NCBI GenBank assembly: GCA_902826155.1
Contig: CADEDU010000056.1
Location: 1 to 46,831, forward strand
Source: an uncultured beta proteobacterium
Lineage (GTDB): Bacteria; Pseudomonadota; Gammaproteobacteria; Burkholderiales; SG8-39
Direction of reading: 5' to 3'
DNA length: 46,831 nt
Each line of letters starts with the position of its first letter. Position 1 is the stretch's first letter. The notes below the pieces were generated by a model, which did no database searches, was not told where the DNA came from, and saw nothing but the letters and a program-made list of their open reading frames with translations. Both the position numbers and the translations under genes were made by a program. Of this stretch, positions 25,321-33,110 are shown one piece after another.

Positions 25321-26370
25321 GTGAGCACTCCCATTCTGATCGTCGGCGGCGGGCCCGCCGGCCTGGCGGCCGCGCACGCCCTGGCGAGCATCGGTCAACG
25401 CGCGGTGCTGGTGGAAAAGGAGCAGCGCCTGGGCGGCGCACCGATCCTGTCGGGCTACGCCAAGCTGGTGCCCTCGGGCGAGTGGGCCAAGGACGCAATC
25501 GGCGGCATGGTGAGCCGGGTCGAGAACAATCCGTTGATCACCATTCATCGCGGCGCCACCGTCTCGGAGTTCAGCGGCGCCGCGGGCGCGTTCAAGGCGA
25601 AGCTGTCCGGCGGTCAGTTGGTCGATGCGGGTGCCGCGTTGCTATGCACCGGCTTTACTCACTTCGACTCGGTGAACAAGCCCGAGTGGGGATTCGGCAC
25701 GTTCCCCGATGTCGTGACGACCGCGCAGGTCGAGCAGATGATTTCGTCCGGCCAGGGCGTGCGCTGTCCGTCCGATGGCCGCAAGCCGCAACGCGTGGCG
25801 ATCCTGCTGTGCGTGGGTTCGCGCGACCGGCAGATCGGGCGCGAGTGGTGCTCGAAGATCTGCTGCACGGTGTCGTCGAACATCGCGATGGAGATCCGCG
25901 AAGAGCTGCCCGATTGCCATGTGTACATCTACTACATGGACATCCGCACCTTCGGGCTGTACGAGACACGCTACTACTGGCGCAGCCAGGAGGAGTTCAA
26001 GGTCAAGTACATCAAGTCGCGCATCGCGGAAGTCACCTCCGACGGCAAGAAGCTGATCGTCAAGGGCGAAGACACTCTGGTCAAACGGCCGATCACGATC
26101 CCGTTCGACATGGTGGTGCACGCGATCGGCATGGATCCGAACGTCGACAACAAGCAGCTCGCCCGCACCTTCGGCATCGCTCTGGAGGAGCACGGCTTCA
26201 TCGGCAAGGGCAACTCGTACGGCGCGTTGGGTGAGACATCGCGTGCGGGTGTGTTTGTCGCGGGGTCGGCGACCGGCCCGGAGACGATCGACGATTCGAT
26301 CGCGCAGGCCAAGGCCGCCGCATTGTCGGCCTATGCGTGCGTCAGTCAGACGAGTCGCGCCGCGGCGTAA
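25321..26370 (+). CDS. shdrA: sHdrA, FAD-containing subunit
   Basis: A 349-residue flavoprotein starting with GTG. The FAD/NAD loop is GGGPAGLAAAHA (residues 9-20), and an acidic residue ends the next strand (VEKEQRLGG). A cysteine group C164, C177, C181, C182 (LCVGSR ... EWCSKICC) matches the HdrA cluster site. It is much shorter than methanogen HdrA (about 650), lacking its ferredoxin insertion, as all sHdrA proteins do. It would take electrons from the sulfur site and pass them to NAD or another acceptor. No good ribosome site is visible before the GTG; it begins 36 bases after shdrB1. Confidence 0.93.
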   Translation: MSTPILIVGGGPAGLAAAHALASIGQRAVLVEKEQRLGGAPILSGYAKLVPSGEWAKDAIGGMVSRVENNPLITIHRGATVSEFSGAAGAFKAKLSGGQLVDAGAALLCTGFTHFDSVNKPEWGFGTFPDVVTTAQVEQMISSGQGVRCPSDGRKPQRVAILLCVGSRDRQIGREWCSKICCTVSSNIAMEIREELPDCHVYIYYMDIRTFGLYETRYYWRSQEEFKVKYIKSRIAEVTSDGKKLIVKGEDTLVKRPITIPFDMVVHAIGMDPNVDNKQLARTFGIALEEHGFIGKGNSYGALGETSRAGVFVAGSATGPETIDDSIAQAKAAALSAYACVSQTSRAAA

Positions 26371-26373
26371 CCG

Positions 26374-27240
26374 TTGCTCGCCATGCAAGCACGTTCCGCC
26401 CTGCAAGCGGCAAGCGCACCCCTCGATCGGCCGCGGCTCGAGCTGTCCGGCCCCAGGCTTACGCTGGCGTTACAGACGCTGATCGATCGTGGCGAGGAGC
26501 ATGGCGGGGTGGAGCGCTACGTCGCGGCGCTGCGCCTGAAGGCGACCGTGTTTCAGGATGCATTCGCCGCAGGCGGTGCCGGCGCGATCGAGTTGTCAGC
26601 GCTCAAGACCTTGTGCGCGCTGATGCCCACGGTGAGGCGCCGGATCGGCGCCTTTCTCGAAGCCGGCCGGTTCCCCTCGCTGCGTGACCGGATCGCTCAG
26701 TTGCTCGATGGCCGCGAAGACACGGCGACGACCGATGCGCGCATCGCCGCATTCACCCAGGCCTTCCCGCAGGATCGTGCGCATCGCTGGGTGCGCGACC
26801 TGGCAGCCGAACTCCTGCACAACGTCGATCCTGAGCGTTACCCGCTCATGTGCCGCTGGGTGTGGGATGCGCGTGCCAACACCGGCGTGCTGCGTGAGAT
26901 CTGGCATGGCGAGGATGTCGATCACATCATGATCGATGTGCCCGATGGCTATGCCACGTTTCTCATGCTGCGCGAGGAGCTCGCGCAGTTCCTCGCCACC
27001 AACGGCGTCTATCGCGACGTCATGCACTACGTCGATCTGGTTACTGCGCAGATCTACGGTGGGTACATCGGCGAGCAGGGCGGCCATTTCCTGCGAACCG
27101 ACTTCTCCACGCCGCAGGATCCGATGCTCTACACGCGGCGGCTGCTCGGGCTCGACGGCGTCGATGCCAGCGGTCGCACCCGGCTCAAGGCGCTCGACGG
27201 CCAGGCGCATGTCGTGGCCGACATGAAGCTCCTTTCCTGA
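26374..27240 (+). CDS. Conserved sHdr-cluster protein of unknown function (hyp)
   Basis: A protein of about 288 residues, the 'hyp' gene always found between shdrA and shdrC2. It is mostly helical, with few cysteines (CALMPT, MCRWVWD) and no recognisable cofactor motif; the conserved-looking block LMCRWVWDARANTGVLREIWHGEDVDHIMIDVP is near the middle, with the start of that block at about residue 162. The start may be TTG at 26374 or ATG at 26383; the ATG gives a more ordinary start. It is only 3-12 bases after shdrA, so it is co-translated with the complex. Its role in the complex is not established. Confidence 0.85.
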   Translation: MLAMQARSALQAASAPLDRPRLELSGPRLTLALQTLIDRGEEHGGVERYVAALRLKATVFQDAFAAGGAGAIELSALKTLCALMPTVRRRIGAFLEAGRFPSLRDRIAQLLDGREDTATTDARIAAFTQAFPQDRAHRWVRDLAAELLHNVDPERYPLMCRWVWDARANTGVLREIWHGEDVDHIMIDVPDGYATFLMLREELAQFLATNGVYRDVMHYVDLVTAQIYGGYIGEQGGHFLRTDFSTPQDPMLYTRRLLGLDGVDASGRTRLKALDGQAHVVADMKLLS

Positions 27241-27249
27241 TCGAACGCC

Positions 27250-28038
27250 ATGCCCATCCACGAACAGTCGCTGATCCGGCCGGAAAACCTGAAGACGCAC
27301 GACAAGCTCGTGATCGACGGGGTCGATGTCTCCGGGCACTGGAGCACGTTCATCGAGTCGCGCGTGGTCACCGACTACAACGAGCGCATCGAGGAGGAAA
27401 TCGGGGCATTGCCCGGCGGCGAGCATATCCATCGATGCTGGCAATGCGGCTCATGCACCAACTCGTGCACGGTCAATGCCGTCAACCCCGATTTCAATCC
27501 GCGCTACTGGATCTACCTGATCCGCATGGGCATGGAATCGGAGCTGCTGCGCGACAAGGAGATCATCTGGCAGTGCGTGTCGTGCAACAAGTGCACGTAC
27601 GTGTGCCCGCGCGACGTGCACCCCGAGGGCGTGATGAAGGCCACCGCCCATTGGCTGGAGCTGAAGGGCCACACACCGAAGTCGAAATCGACGCTGTTCG
27701 ACGAGGAGTTCGCCGAGCAGGTGATCAGTACAGGCAAGATCGAGGAGGGGCGGATCATCCGCGGCTTCTTCGCCAGGACCGGGCAGCCGCTCAAGCAGGA
27801 ATGGCTGGTGGAGATGGCACGCCGGGTCGCGCGCCGTCTGCCTGTCAAGCTCGGCTTCCTGATGGGTTGGGCGGCGCTGTTCCGGCCGCGCACGCGTGGC
27901 TGGAGTGGGGCACAGGCGGCGATCAATGAGTATGTCGATGAGCAGCATGCCCGGCAGCGCAAAGCGCTGCGACTCACCGAACTGGTCGAGATCGCGAAGA
28001 ACGAATTGCCCGCCGGCGCCGATGCGAAGCGCGCGTGA
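27250..28038 (+). CDS. shdrC2: sHdrC2, second HdrC-type iron-sulfur subunit
   Basis: A 262-residue HdrC-type protein with two [4Fe-4S] motifs: C63, C66, C69, C73 (CWQCGSCTNSC) and C109, C112, C115, C119 (CVSCNKCTYVC). It has an N-terminal extension of about 55 residues and a basic helical C-terminus (ARRVARRLPVKLG). It pairs with sHdrB2 as the second electron-transfer arm of the sHdr complex. It starts 9 bases after the hyp gene and is followed by shdrB2 at 27 bases. Confidence 0.93.
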   Translation: MPIHEQSLIRPENLKTHDKLVIDGVDVSGHWSTFIESRVVTDYNERIEEEIGALPGGEHIHRCWQCGSCTNSCTVNAVNPDFNPRYWIYLIRMGMESELLRDKEIIWQCVSCNKCTYVCPRDVHPEGVMKATAHWLELKGHTPKSKSTLFDEEFAEQVISTGKIEEGRIIRGFFARTGQPLKQEWLVEMARRVARRLPVKLGFLMGWAALFRPRTRGWSGAQAAINEYVDEQHARQRKALRLTELVEIAKNELPAGADAKRA

Positions 28039-28065
28039 CGGACAGGAAAGGCTGAAGTGACTTGA

Positions 28066-29016
28066 ATGGCTGACGGCGACGCGCAGGACAAGAAGGCCCG
28101 GTATCAACGGGTCGCGTACTACCCGGGGTGTGCCCTCGAGGGCACAGGCCACGCGTACAACCGGTCCACCGTCGAGGTGGGCAAGGCGCTCGATCTGAAG
28201 TTGGACGAGGTGCCCAACTGGAACTGCTGCGGCGCGATGGAAGTGAAGAACATCGATCCGAAGGTGCAGACGTATCTGTCGTCGCGGGTGATGTCGATCG
28301 CGGCCAACGAGATGGGTGCGAAGGTGGTGATGGCCCCGTGCAACGGCTGCTATCACAACCTCAAGAAGGCCGAGTACGACCTCGAGCACGATCAGGGCTC
28401 GCGCGAGGTGGTCGATCGGATCTCGAACAAGGCCGGGCACACCGCATACAAGTCGGGGCAGGTGGAAACCATCCACGCGCTCGACTGGATCAAGCACGGA
28501 CTGGGTGAAGAAGAACTCAAGCGCCGCATCCGCAATGGCCTCAAAGGCCTGAAGGTCGCGAACTACTACGGGTGCATGTACACCCGGCCGCGGCACATCT
28601 TTCCGGAGAAGGACAAGGGAGCAGGCAGCGAATCGACGTCGCAGCCGCACTTCATGGACGACCTGCTGGCGGTTGCCGGTGCGGAGAACGTCGATTTCCC
28701 GCTGAAGACTGCCTGCTGCGGCGGCGCGCATACGCTCTCGGACAGCGATATCTCGACCAAGCTCGTGCTCAACATTCTGCGCGCGGCCGAAGCAGCCGGG
28801 GCCGACGTCATCGCCACCGAGTGTCCGACGTGTCATGCCGGGTTGGAGATGCATCAGGTCCGGGCAGAGAAGGTGCTCGGGCAGAAGACGACGGTGCGCA
28901 TGCTGTACTTCACCCAGCTGCTCGGCATCGCGCTCGGTCTGTCGCCGCGCAAAGTGGGCGTGCACGAGAACGTCTCCGACGGGCTGGAGTTGCTCAAGGA
29001 AAAGGGGCTCGCTTGA
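28066..29016 (+). CDS. shdrB2: sHdrB2, HdrB-type catalytic subunit
   Basis: A 316-residue HdrB-type protein. Both CCG domains are complete: PGCALEG, NWNCCGAM and PCNGCYHN in the first, YYGCMYTRP, ACCGGAHTLS and ECPTCHAGLE in the second. These cysteines bind the noncubane [4Fe-4S] clusters that act on sulfur-sulfur bonds. In the sHdr model this subunit works on sulfur bound to lipoyl-LbpA. The stop TGA overlaps the TTG start of the next small gene by 4 bases. Confidence 0.93.
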   Translation: MADGDAQDKKARYQRVAYYPGCALEGTGHAYNRSTVEVGKALDLKLDEVPNWNCCGAMEVKNIDPKVQTYLSSRVMSIAANEMGAKVVMAPCNGCYHNLKKAEYDLEHDQGSREVVDRISNKAGHTAYKSGQVETIHALDWIKHGLGEEELKRRIRNGLKGLKVANYYGCMYTRPRHIFPEKDKGAGSESTSQPHFMDDLLAVAGAENVDFPLKTACCGGAHTLSDSDISTKLVLNILRAAEAAGADVIATECPTCHAGLEMHQVRAEKVLGQKTTVRMLYFTQLLGIALGLSPRKVGVHENVSDGLELLKEKGLA

Positions 29017-29471
29017 GATCGTTGAACGACATCGAAGCTGCCCTCGATCGCTGTGAGTGCGAGGCCGACCCGACGCGGGCGGCGCGCGAGCTGCTCGCTT
29101 TGGCCGAAGAGATCCTCGAACAATGGATCGTTGCGCGCGGCGAAGCGCCGACCGAGTCCAGTCGCGAAGGATTCCGGCTGCTGACGTTGCACCGTCAGGG
29201 CGCGCAGAACCTGCCCAGCTTCAACGCCTGCCGCGAGACTTGTCGCGAGATCGCCTACCACTACAATCTGATCGTTGGTGCATCGAACGAGGCGGCAGGC
29301 GCTCTCGCTCGGCACCAGCGCATGATGACGATGCTCGCCAGACATCTGTATCTGTTCGTGAGCGGCAAGATGCAGGTCGAAGGCCTTGGGGACTTCTGCT
29401 GCGCCTCGCGCCCGCTGCGAACCGAAGCGGCGGCGCCAAGCCTGTCGGCGCAAAAGGTGTCGGCGCAATAA
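29013..29471 (+). CDS. Small cysteine-containing protein of unknown function between shdrB2 and lbpA
   Basis: A 152-residue protein not recognised as a known family. TTG at 29013 is chosen because AAGGGG lies five bases upstream and it overlaps the shdrB2 stop in the form TTGA; the frame is open upstream but inside shdrB2. The protein is helical, with cysteine pairs at CECEAD (about 14-16), CRETCREIAYHYNLI (about 72-76) and DFCCASR near residue 129, followed by a disordered Ala/Ser tail. It lies 17 bases before lbpA. Tight packing between the catalytic subunit and the carrier protein suggests a helper in LbpA maturation or sulfur loading, but this is inference only. Confidence 0.72.
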   Translation: MRSLNDIEAALDRCECEADPTRAARELLALAEEILEQWIVARGEAPTESSREGFRLLTLHRQGAQNLPSFNACRETCREIAYHYNLIVGASNEAAGALARHQRMMTMLARHLYLFVSGKMQVEGLGDFCCASRPLRTEAAAPSLSAQKVSAQ

Positions 29472-29488
29472 AAGGAGAAGATGCGAAC

Positions 29489-29941
29489 ATGCCTGACGTA
29501 CGTGGATGCCAACTGCCCGACGATCTCCTGTATGACGTCGAGAATCACATCTGGTTCAAGGAGCAGGATGACGGCAACGTCAAGATCGGCATGACCACGG
29601 TTGCCACCGCGATGGCGGGGCAGCTCGTGGCTTTCACGCCGAAGAAGGTCGGGCGCAAGGTCGACGCAGGAAAATCCTGTGCGACGGTGGAATCGGGCAA
29701 GTGGGTGGGCCCGGCGAAGTCAGCGGCCGGCGGCGAAGTGGCGCAGGTCAACGATGAATTGGTCAACAAACCCGCTCTTGCGAACGACGATCCTTATGGC
29801 GCGGGATGGATGGTGATCATCAAGCCCGACAACTGGGCCGCGGTGAAGCCGACGCTCACGCCTGGAGCGCAAGTGGCACAACCGTACGAAGCGAAGATGA
29901 ACGCCGACGGTTTTGCCGGCTGTGCCTGCGCCAAGCCCTGA
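29489..29941 (+). CDS. lbpA: Lipoate-binding protein LbpA (GcvH-like)
   Basis: A 150-residue GcvH-fold protein. The lipoyl lysine is K71 in ATVESGKWVG, the pattern of LbpA proteins. It carries sulfur bound to dihydrolipoamide in the sHdr pathway and is not part of glycine cleavage: no gcvT or gcvP is nearby and shdr genes are. The tail GCACAKP holds two cysteines near the end, with another at C7 and C64. The start at 29489 is about 11 bases after AAGGAG; an out-of-frame ATG lies between them. It is the expected substrate of sLpl(AB), LipS1 and LipS2 encoded upstream. Confidence 0.93.
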   Translation: MPDVRGCQLPDDLLYDVENHIWFKEQDDGNVKIGMTTVATAMAGQLVAFTPKKVGRKVDAGKSCATVESGKWVGPAKSAAGGEVAQVNDELVNKPALANDDPYGAGWMVIIKPDNWAAVKPTLTPGAQVAQPYEAKMNADGFAGCACAKP

Positions 29942-29972
29942 ATCGAGATAGCAGGGCGAGCCTTCGGAGGTA

Positions 29973-30341
29973 ATGGTGGGAGACAGACCAAAGTTCGATT
30001 TCGTGGCCGATCTTCCTGCGCTTCAGGAGAATGCGGCGCGCGCAACGGCGCTGCTGAAGGCAATGTCGAATCCGGCGCGACTGATGGTCATGTGTCAACT
30101 TGCCGGTGGCGAGAAATCGGTCGGCGAACTGGTACGGGTGGTCGGACTCAGTCAGTCGGGGTTGTCGCAGCATCTCTCGATCCTGCGCCGGGAGGGAATC
30201 CTCGCCAATCGCCGCGACGGACAGACGATCTACTATCGAATAGCCAGCAGCGAAGCGGCCGCGGTGATGCGCACGCTGTATGACGTTTTCTGCGGCAAGA
30301 TGGCGAAAGCGCCGGCACGTGCCAGGTCGCGCCGCGCGTAG
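29973..30341 (+). CDS. ArsR-family persulfide-sensing repressor (SqrR/BigR/sHdrR-like)
   Basis: A 122-residue winged-helix regulator. The recognition helix is in LSQSGLSQHLSILRREG (59-75) and the wing in RRDGQTIYYRI. It has only two cysteines, C41 (MVMCQLAGGE) and C107 (YDVFCGK), the same spacing as the cysteine pair that forms a tetrasulfide bridge in SqrR and BigR; such proteins leave DNA when reactive sulfur species rise. GGAGG is only two bases before the ATG at 29973, so the GTG one codon later may be the real start. It follows lbpA by 31 bases and precedes the MaoC and sox genes, so it likely controls the island through the CTAATATAC operators. Confidence 0.88.
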   Translation: MVGDRPKFDFVADLPALQENAARATALLKAMSNPARLMVMCQLAGGEKSVGELVRVVGLSQSGLSQHLSILRREGILANRRDGQTIYYRIASSEAAAVMRTLYDVFCGKMAKAPARARSRRA

Positions 30342-30353
30342 CAGATTGATTCG

Positions 30354-30827
30354 ATGGCCCAGCCGCGGAGAATCTACTTCGAGGACCTCGAGCAGGGGGC
30401 GCAGTTCTGGGGATTGGACCATGTGGTCGACGGTCAGGAAATGCTCGAATACAACCGGCGCAACGACCCGTGGCCGTTCCACGTCGATGCGCAGGCCGGT
30501 CGCGAATCACCGTTCGGCGAGTTGATCGCAAGCGGTGGCTACGTCGTCTCGCTGATGTATCGAATGGGGCACGGCATCTACAACACCGACAGCGCTGTCT
30601 GGGAATTCCTCGGCGGATACGGGGGCAGCATCCGATTTCAGCAGCCAGTCAAAGCAGCGGACCGGTTGCGCATGCGCATCACCGTGCTCGATAAGCGTCC
30701 GGTCACCAAGCCCGGTCGCGGTCTGGCAACCATCCGGCACGAAATGCTGAATCAGGACGGCGCGGTGGTGTATGTATGTGAAGCGCTCGTGGCGCTGGCG
30801 ACCAGGTCGGCGCCGACCATGCAGTGA
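30354..30827 (+). CDS. MaoC-like acyl dehydratase
   Basis: A 157-residue hot-dog-fold protein of the MaoC/(R)-specific enoyl hydratase group. The hydratase motif is present in NDPWPFHVD followed by SPFGELIASGGYV, keeping the catalytic Asp and His. Such enzymes add water to enoyl-CoA or enoyl-ACP. It begins 12 bases after the sulfur-sensor gene and lies 64 bases before soxY. Nothing in Sox or sHdr chemistry known to date needs this activity; a link with octanoyl supply to lipoate or with another acyl substrate can only be guessed. Confidence 0.85.
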   Translation: MAQPRRIYFEDLEQGAQFWGLDHVVDGQEMLEYNRRNDPWPFHVDAQAGRESPFGELIASGGYVVSLMYRMGHGIYNTDSAVWEFLGGYGGSIRFQQPVKAADRLRMRITVLDKRPVTKPGRGLATIRHEMLNQDGAVVYVCEALVALATRSAPTMQ

Positions 30828-30891
30828 ATCGCCGATCCGTGTGATTCGATCGGGTGCAATGCGATTTCGGCAGGTTGAACTTGGAGGCATC

Positions 30892-31377
30892 ATGGAAACA
30901 GCAGTGAGTCGTAGAAGCGTGATCAAGGCCGGCGGCGCGGCGAGCGTGCTCGGCCTGTTCGTCGCGGCGGGGCTGGTGAAACCCGGCGTCGCGTACGCGC
31001 AGGCGAGCTGGAACAAGGACGCATTCGCGGCCAAGAGCGTCGCCGACGTGGTGAAGGCCCTGGGTGGCGCGCAGCCGGCCAAGACCACCGACGTGTCGTG
31101 GGGCTCCACACCGGAGATCGCCGAGAACGGCGCGGTGGTGCCGATCAACATCACCAGCCGCATTCCCAATACGCAGTCGATCGCGGTGCTGATCGAGAAG
31201 AATCCCAGCACGCTCGCGGCGAAGTTCGATTTCCCGGGCGGGACGGAAGCCGCCGTTTCCACGCGCGTCAAGATGGGCCAGTCTTCCGACGTGCACGCGC
31301 TCATCAAGACGGCCGACGGCAAGTACTTCATCGCCACTCGCGAAGTCAAGGTGACGCTGGGTGGATGCGGCGGCTAG
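30892..31377 (+). CDS. soxY: Sulfur carrier protein SoxY
   Basis: A 161-residue SoxY. It has a twin-arginine-type signal (SRRSVIKAGG near residue 6, with hydrophobic GAASVLGLFVAAGL) ending at AYA-QA, as expected for export of the SoxYZ dimer. It ends in the swinging arm GGCGG with the substrate-carrying C159, the only cysteine. Thiosulfate is joined to this cysteine by SoxXA and hydrolysed by SoxB. TTGGAGG precedes the ATG at 30892. Confidence 0.96.
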   Translation: METAVSRRSVIKAGGAASVLGLFVAAGLVKPGVAYAQASWNKDAFAAKSVADVVKALGGAQPAKTTDVSWGSTPEIAENGAVVPINITSRIPNTQSIAVLIEKNPSTLAAKFDFPGGTEAAVSTRVKMGQSSDVHALIKTADGKYFIATREVKVTLGGCGG

Positions 31378-31425
31378 CGCGGCGCCGGTCTTGCAAAACA
31401 TTCCCAAGCGAAACAGGAGCCAACC

Positions 31426-31740
31426 ATGGCAGACCCAATGCGAATCCGCGCCAACATGCAGGGCGACAAGGTGGTGGTGCGCGTGCTCATGAGCCACGAG
31501 ATGGAGACCGGCCAGCGCAAGGACTCTTCGGGCAATCTGGTGCCGGCGCACTTCATCCAGAGCGTGACCGCGACCCACAACGGCAAGACGGTGCTGTCGG
31601 CCGAGTGGGGGCCGGCGGTATCGAAGAATCCGTTTCTGCAGTTCCAATTCACTGGCGGCAAACCCGGCGACAAGATCCAGATCACCTGGGTGGACAACAA
31701 AGGCGATAAGCGCTCGGACGAAGCAGCGATCGGGTCGTAG
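31426..31740 (+). CDS. soxZ: SoxYZ partner protein SoxZ
   Basis: A 104-residue SoxZ with the conserved KVVVRVLMSHEMETGQR strand near residues 12-28 and the RKDSSGNLVPAHFI block after it. It lacks cysteine and a signal peptide, so it travels to the periplasm with SoxY. AGGAG lies seven bases before the ATG. Length is typical of the family (about 100). Confidence 0.96.
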   Translation: MADPMRIRANMQGDKVVVRVLMSHEMETGQRKDSSGNLVPAHFIQSVTATHNGKTVLSAEWGPAVSKNPFLQFQFTGGKPGDKIQITWVDNKGDKRSDEAAIGS

Positions 31741-31755
31741 CGATAGGTAACGGCA

Positions 31756-32181
31756 ATGAACTCCCTCCGTAGATTCGTCATTGGCCTGTGGTTCGCGCTC
31801 GTGTCCTTCGGCGCGATCGCGGCCGATGAGGTCAAGGTCGTCTACCACCTGAATGAAGGCATCGAACAGGCCTCCCGCGCCATGAACAACATCCGCAACC
31901 ACCTCGCGGCCGACGCGAAGGCCAGGATCGTCGTCGTGACGCACGGTCGCGGCATCGACTTCCTGCTGAAGGGCGCCAAGACCGCGCAAGGCAATGCGTT
32001 CAGCAACGATGTCGAAGAACTGGCCACGCGCGGCATCGAGTTTCGTGTCTGCGAGAACACGCTCATCCAGCGCAAGATCAACACGGGTCAGGTGGTGAGA
32101 GAAGGCAAGATCGTGGCTTCCGGCGTGGCCGAAGTTGCGCGGCTGCAGGCGAGGGAAGGTTTCGTGTATCTACGACCGTAG
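31756..32181 (+). CDS. Periplasmic DsrE-family protein of the sox operon
   Basis: A 141-residue DsrE-like protein with a Sec signal peptide (about 1-22, WFALVSFGAIAA). The mature part is a compact DsrE fold (VKVVYHLNEGIEQASRAMNN) with one cysteine in FRVCENTLIQR, near residue 99. Proteins of this kind occur beside soxYZ in many proteobacteria. A sulfur-transfer role in the periplasm is likely, but no reaction has been proved. It lies 15 bases after soxZ and is the third DsrE-type gene in the island, the only exported one. Confidence 0.85.
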   Translation: MNSLRRFVIGLWFALVSFGAIAADEVKVVYHLNEGIEQASRAMNNIRNHLAADAKARIVVVTHGRGIDFLLKGAKTAQGNAFSNDVEELATRGIEFRVCENTLIQRKINTGQVVREGKIVASGVAEVARLQAREGFVYLRP

Positions 32182-32252
32182 TCCCATTGTTTCATTCGTT
32201 CGAGATCCGTCCCCACGCATGGGGCGGTCCGTCAGCTCATGAGGAGACGACC

Positions 32253-33098
32253 TTGTTTCGTTACTGCCTGCGTAGTCGCACTGCGTTAGCCATCGCGACC
32301 GGAGCTGCGATCGGAATCGTGATTGGAGTCGCGCCCGCACCCGTGCTCGCCCAGTCCGGCGCCGATACGGTCAAGCAGATCGAGAAGTATCGCGAAGCCC
32401 TGGTCGACGGCAATCCGGCCGAACTGTGGGAGGCGCGGGGCGAGGACTTGTGGAAGCGCACGCGCGGTCCGCGCAACGCGTCGCTCGAACGGTGCGATCT
32501 TGGCAAGGGACCCGGCGTCGTCAAGGGCGCTTACGCGGAACTGCCCAGGTACTTCGCCGATGTCGACAAGGTGATGGACCTGGAGACGCGTCTGGTCCAC
32601 TGCATGACCACACAGCAAGGCTTCTCGCGCGCCGAGATCAGCAAGCGCGCCTACGGTGCGGGCTCGAATCGCTCCGACATCGAAGCGATCGTCGCCTTCG
32701 TCACCGCCGAATCGAAGGGCGTGAAGATGAACGTCGCGATGAGCCACGCCAAGGAACAAGACGCGTTCAAGCTCGGCGAGAAGATCTTCTTCCATCGCGG
32801 TGGCCCGCACGATTTCTCCTGCGCCACCTGTCATTCCGAGTCGGGCAAGCGCATCCGCCTGCAGGATCTGCCCAATCTGACCGACCCGAAGGACGCGCAG
32901 CGCGCCTACACCACCTGGCCCGCCTATCGCGTGTCGCAGGGTGAGTTGCGCACGTTCCAGTGGCGGCTCTACGACTGCTTCCGCCAGCAGCGCTTCCCCG
33001 AATTGGAATTCACCTCCGAGGCGTCGATCGCGCTGACGATGTTCCTCGCGCGCAATGCCAACGGCGGCGTGTTCAACGCGCCAGCCATCAAACGCTAG
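32253..33098 (+). CDS. soxA: SoxA, cytochrome subunit of the thiosulfate-joining SoxAX complex (mono-heme)
   Basis: With the TTG start at 32253 (GAGGAG just upstream) the product has 281 residues and a signal peptide ending VLAQS. One haem motif is present, C190-x2-C193-H194 (CATCH), with the axial ligand C242 in YDCFRQQRFP, the site that acts as persulfide-bearing Cys in Paracoccus SoxA. The first haem motif of diheme SoxA is absent; C81 and C117 probably form the disulfide seen in monoheme enzymes. An in-frame ATG at 32187 without signal-peptide fit or ribosome site is less likely as start. Confidence 0.93.
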   Translation: MFRYCLRSRTALAIATGAAIGIVIGVAPAPVLAQSGADTVKQIEKYREALVDGNPAELWEARGEDLWKRTRGPRNASLERCDLGKGPGVVKGAYAELPRYFADVDKVMDLETRLVHCMTTQQGFSRAEISKRAYGAGSNRSDIEAIVAFVTAESKGVKMNVAMSHAKEQDAFKLGEKIFFHRGGPHDFSCATCHSESGKRIRLQDLPNLTDPKDAQRAYTTWPAYRVSQGELRTFQWRLYDCFRQQRFPELEFTSEASIALTMFLARNANGGVFNAPAIKR

Positions 33099-33110
33099 AG
33101 GGGAACGACG

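Noticed and set aside
29489..29941. Glycine cleavage H protein
   Set aside because: The fold is the same, but there are no gcvT/gcvP genes and it follows shdrB2, as LbpA does.
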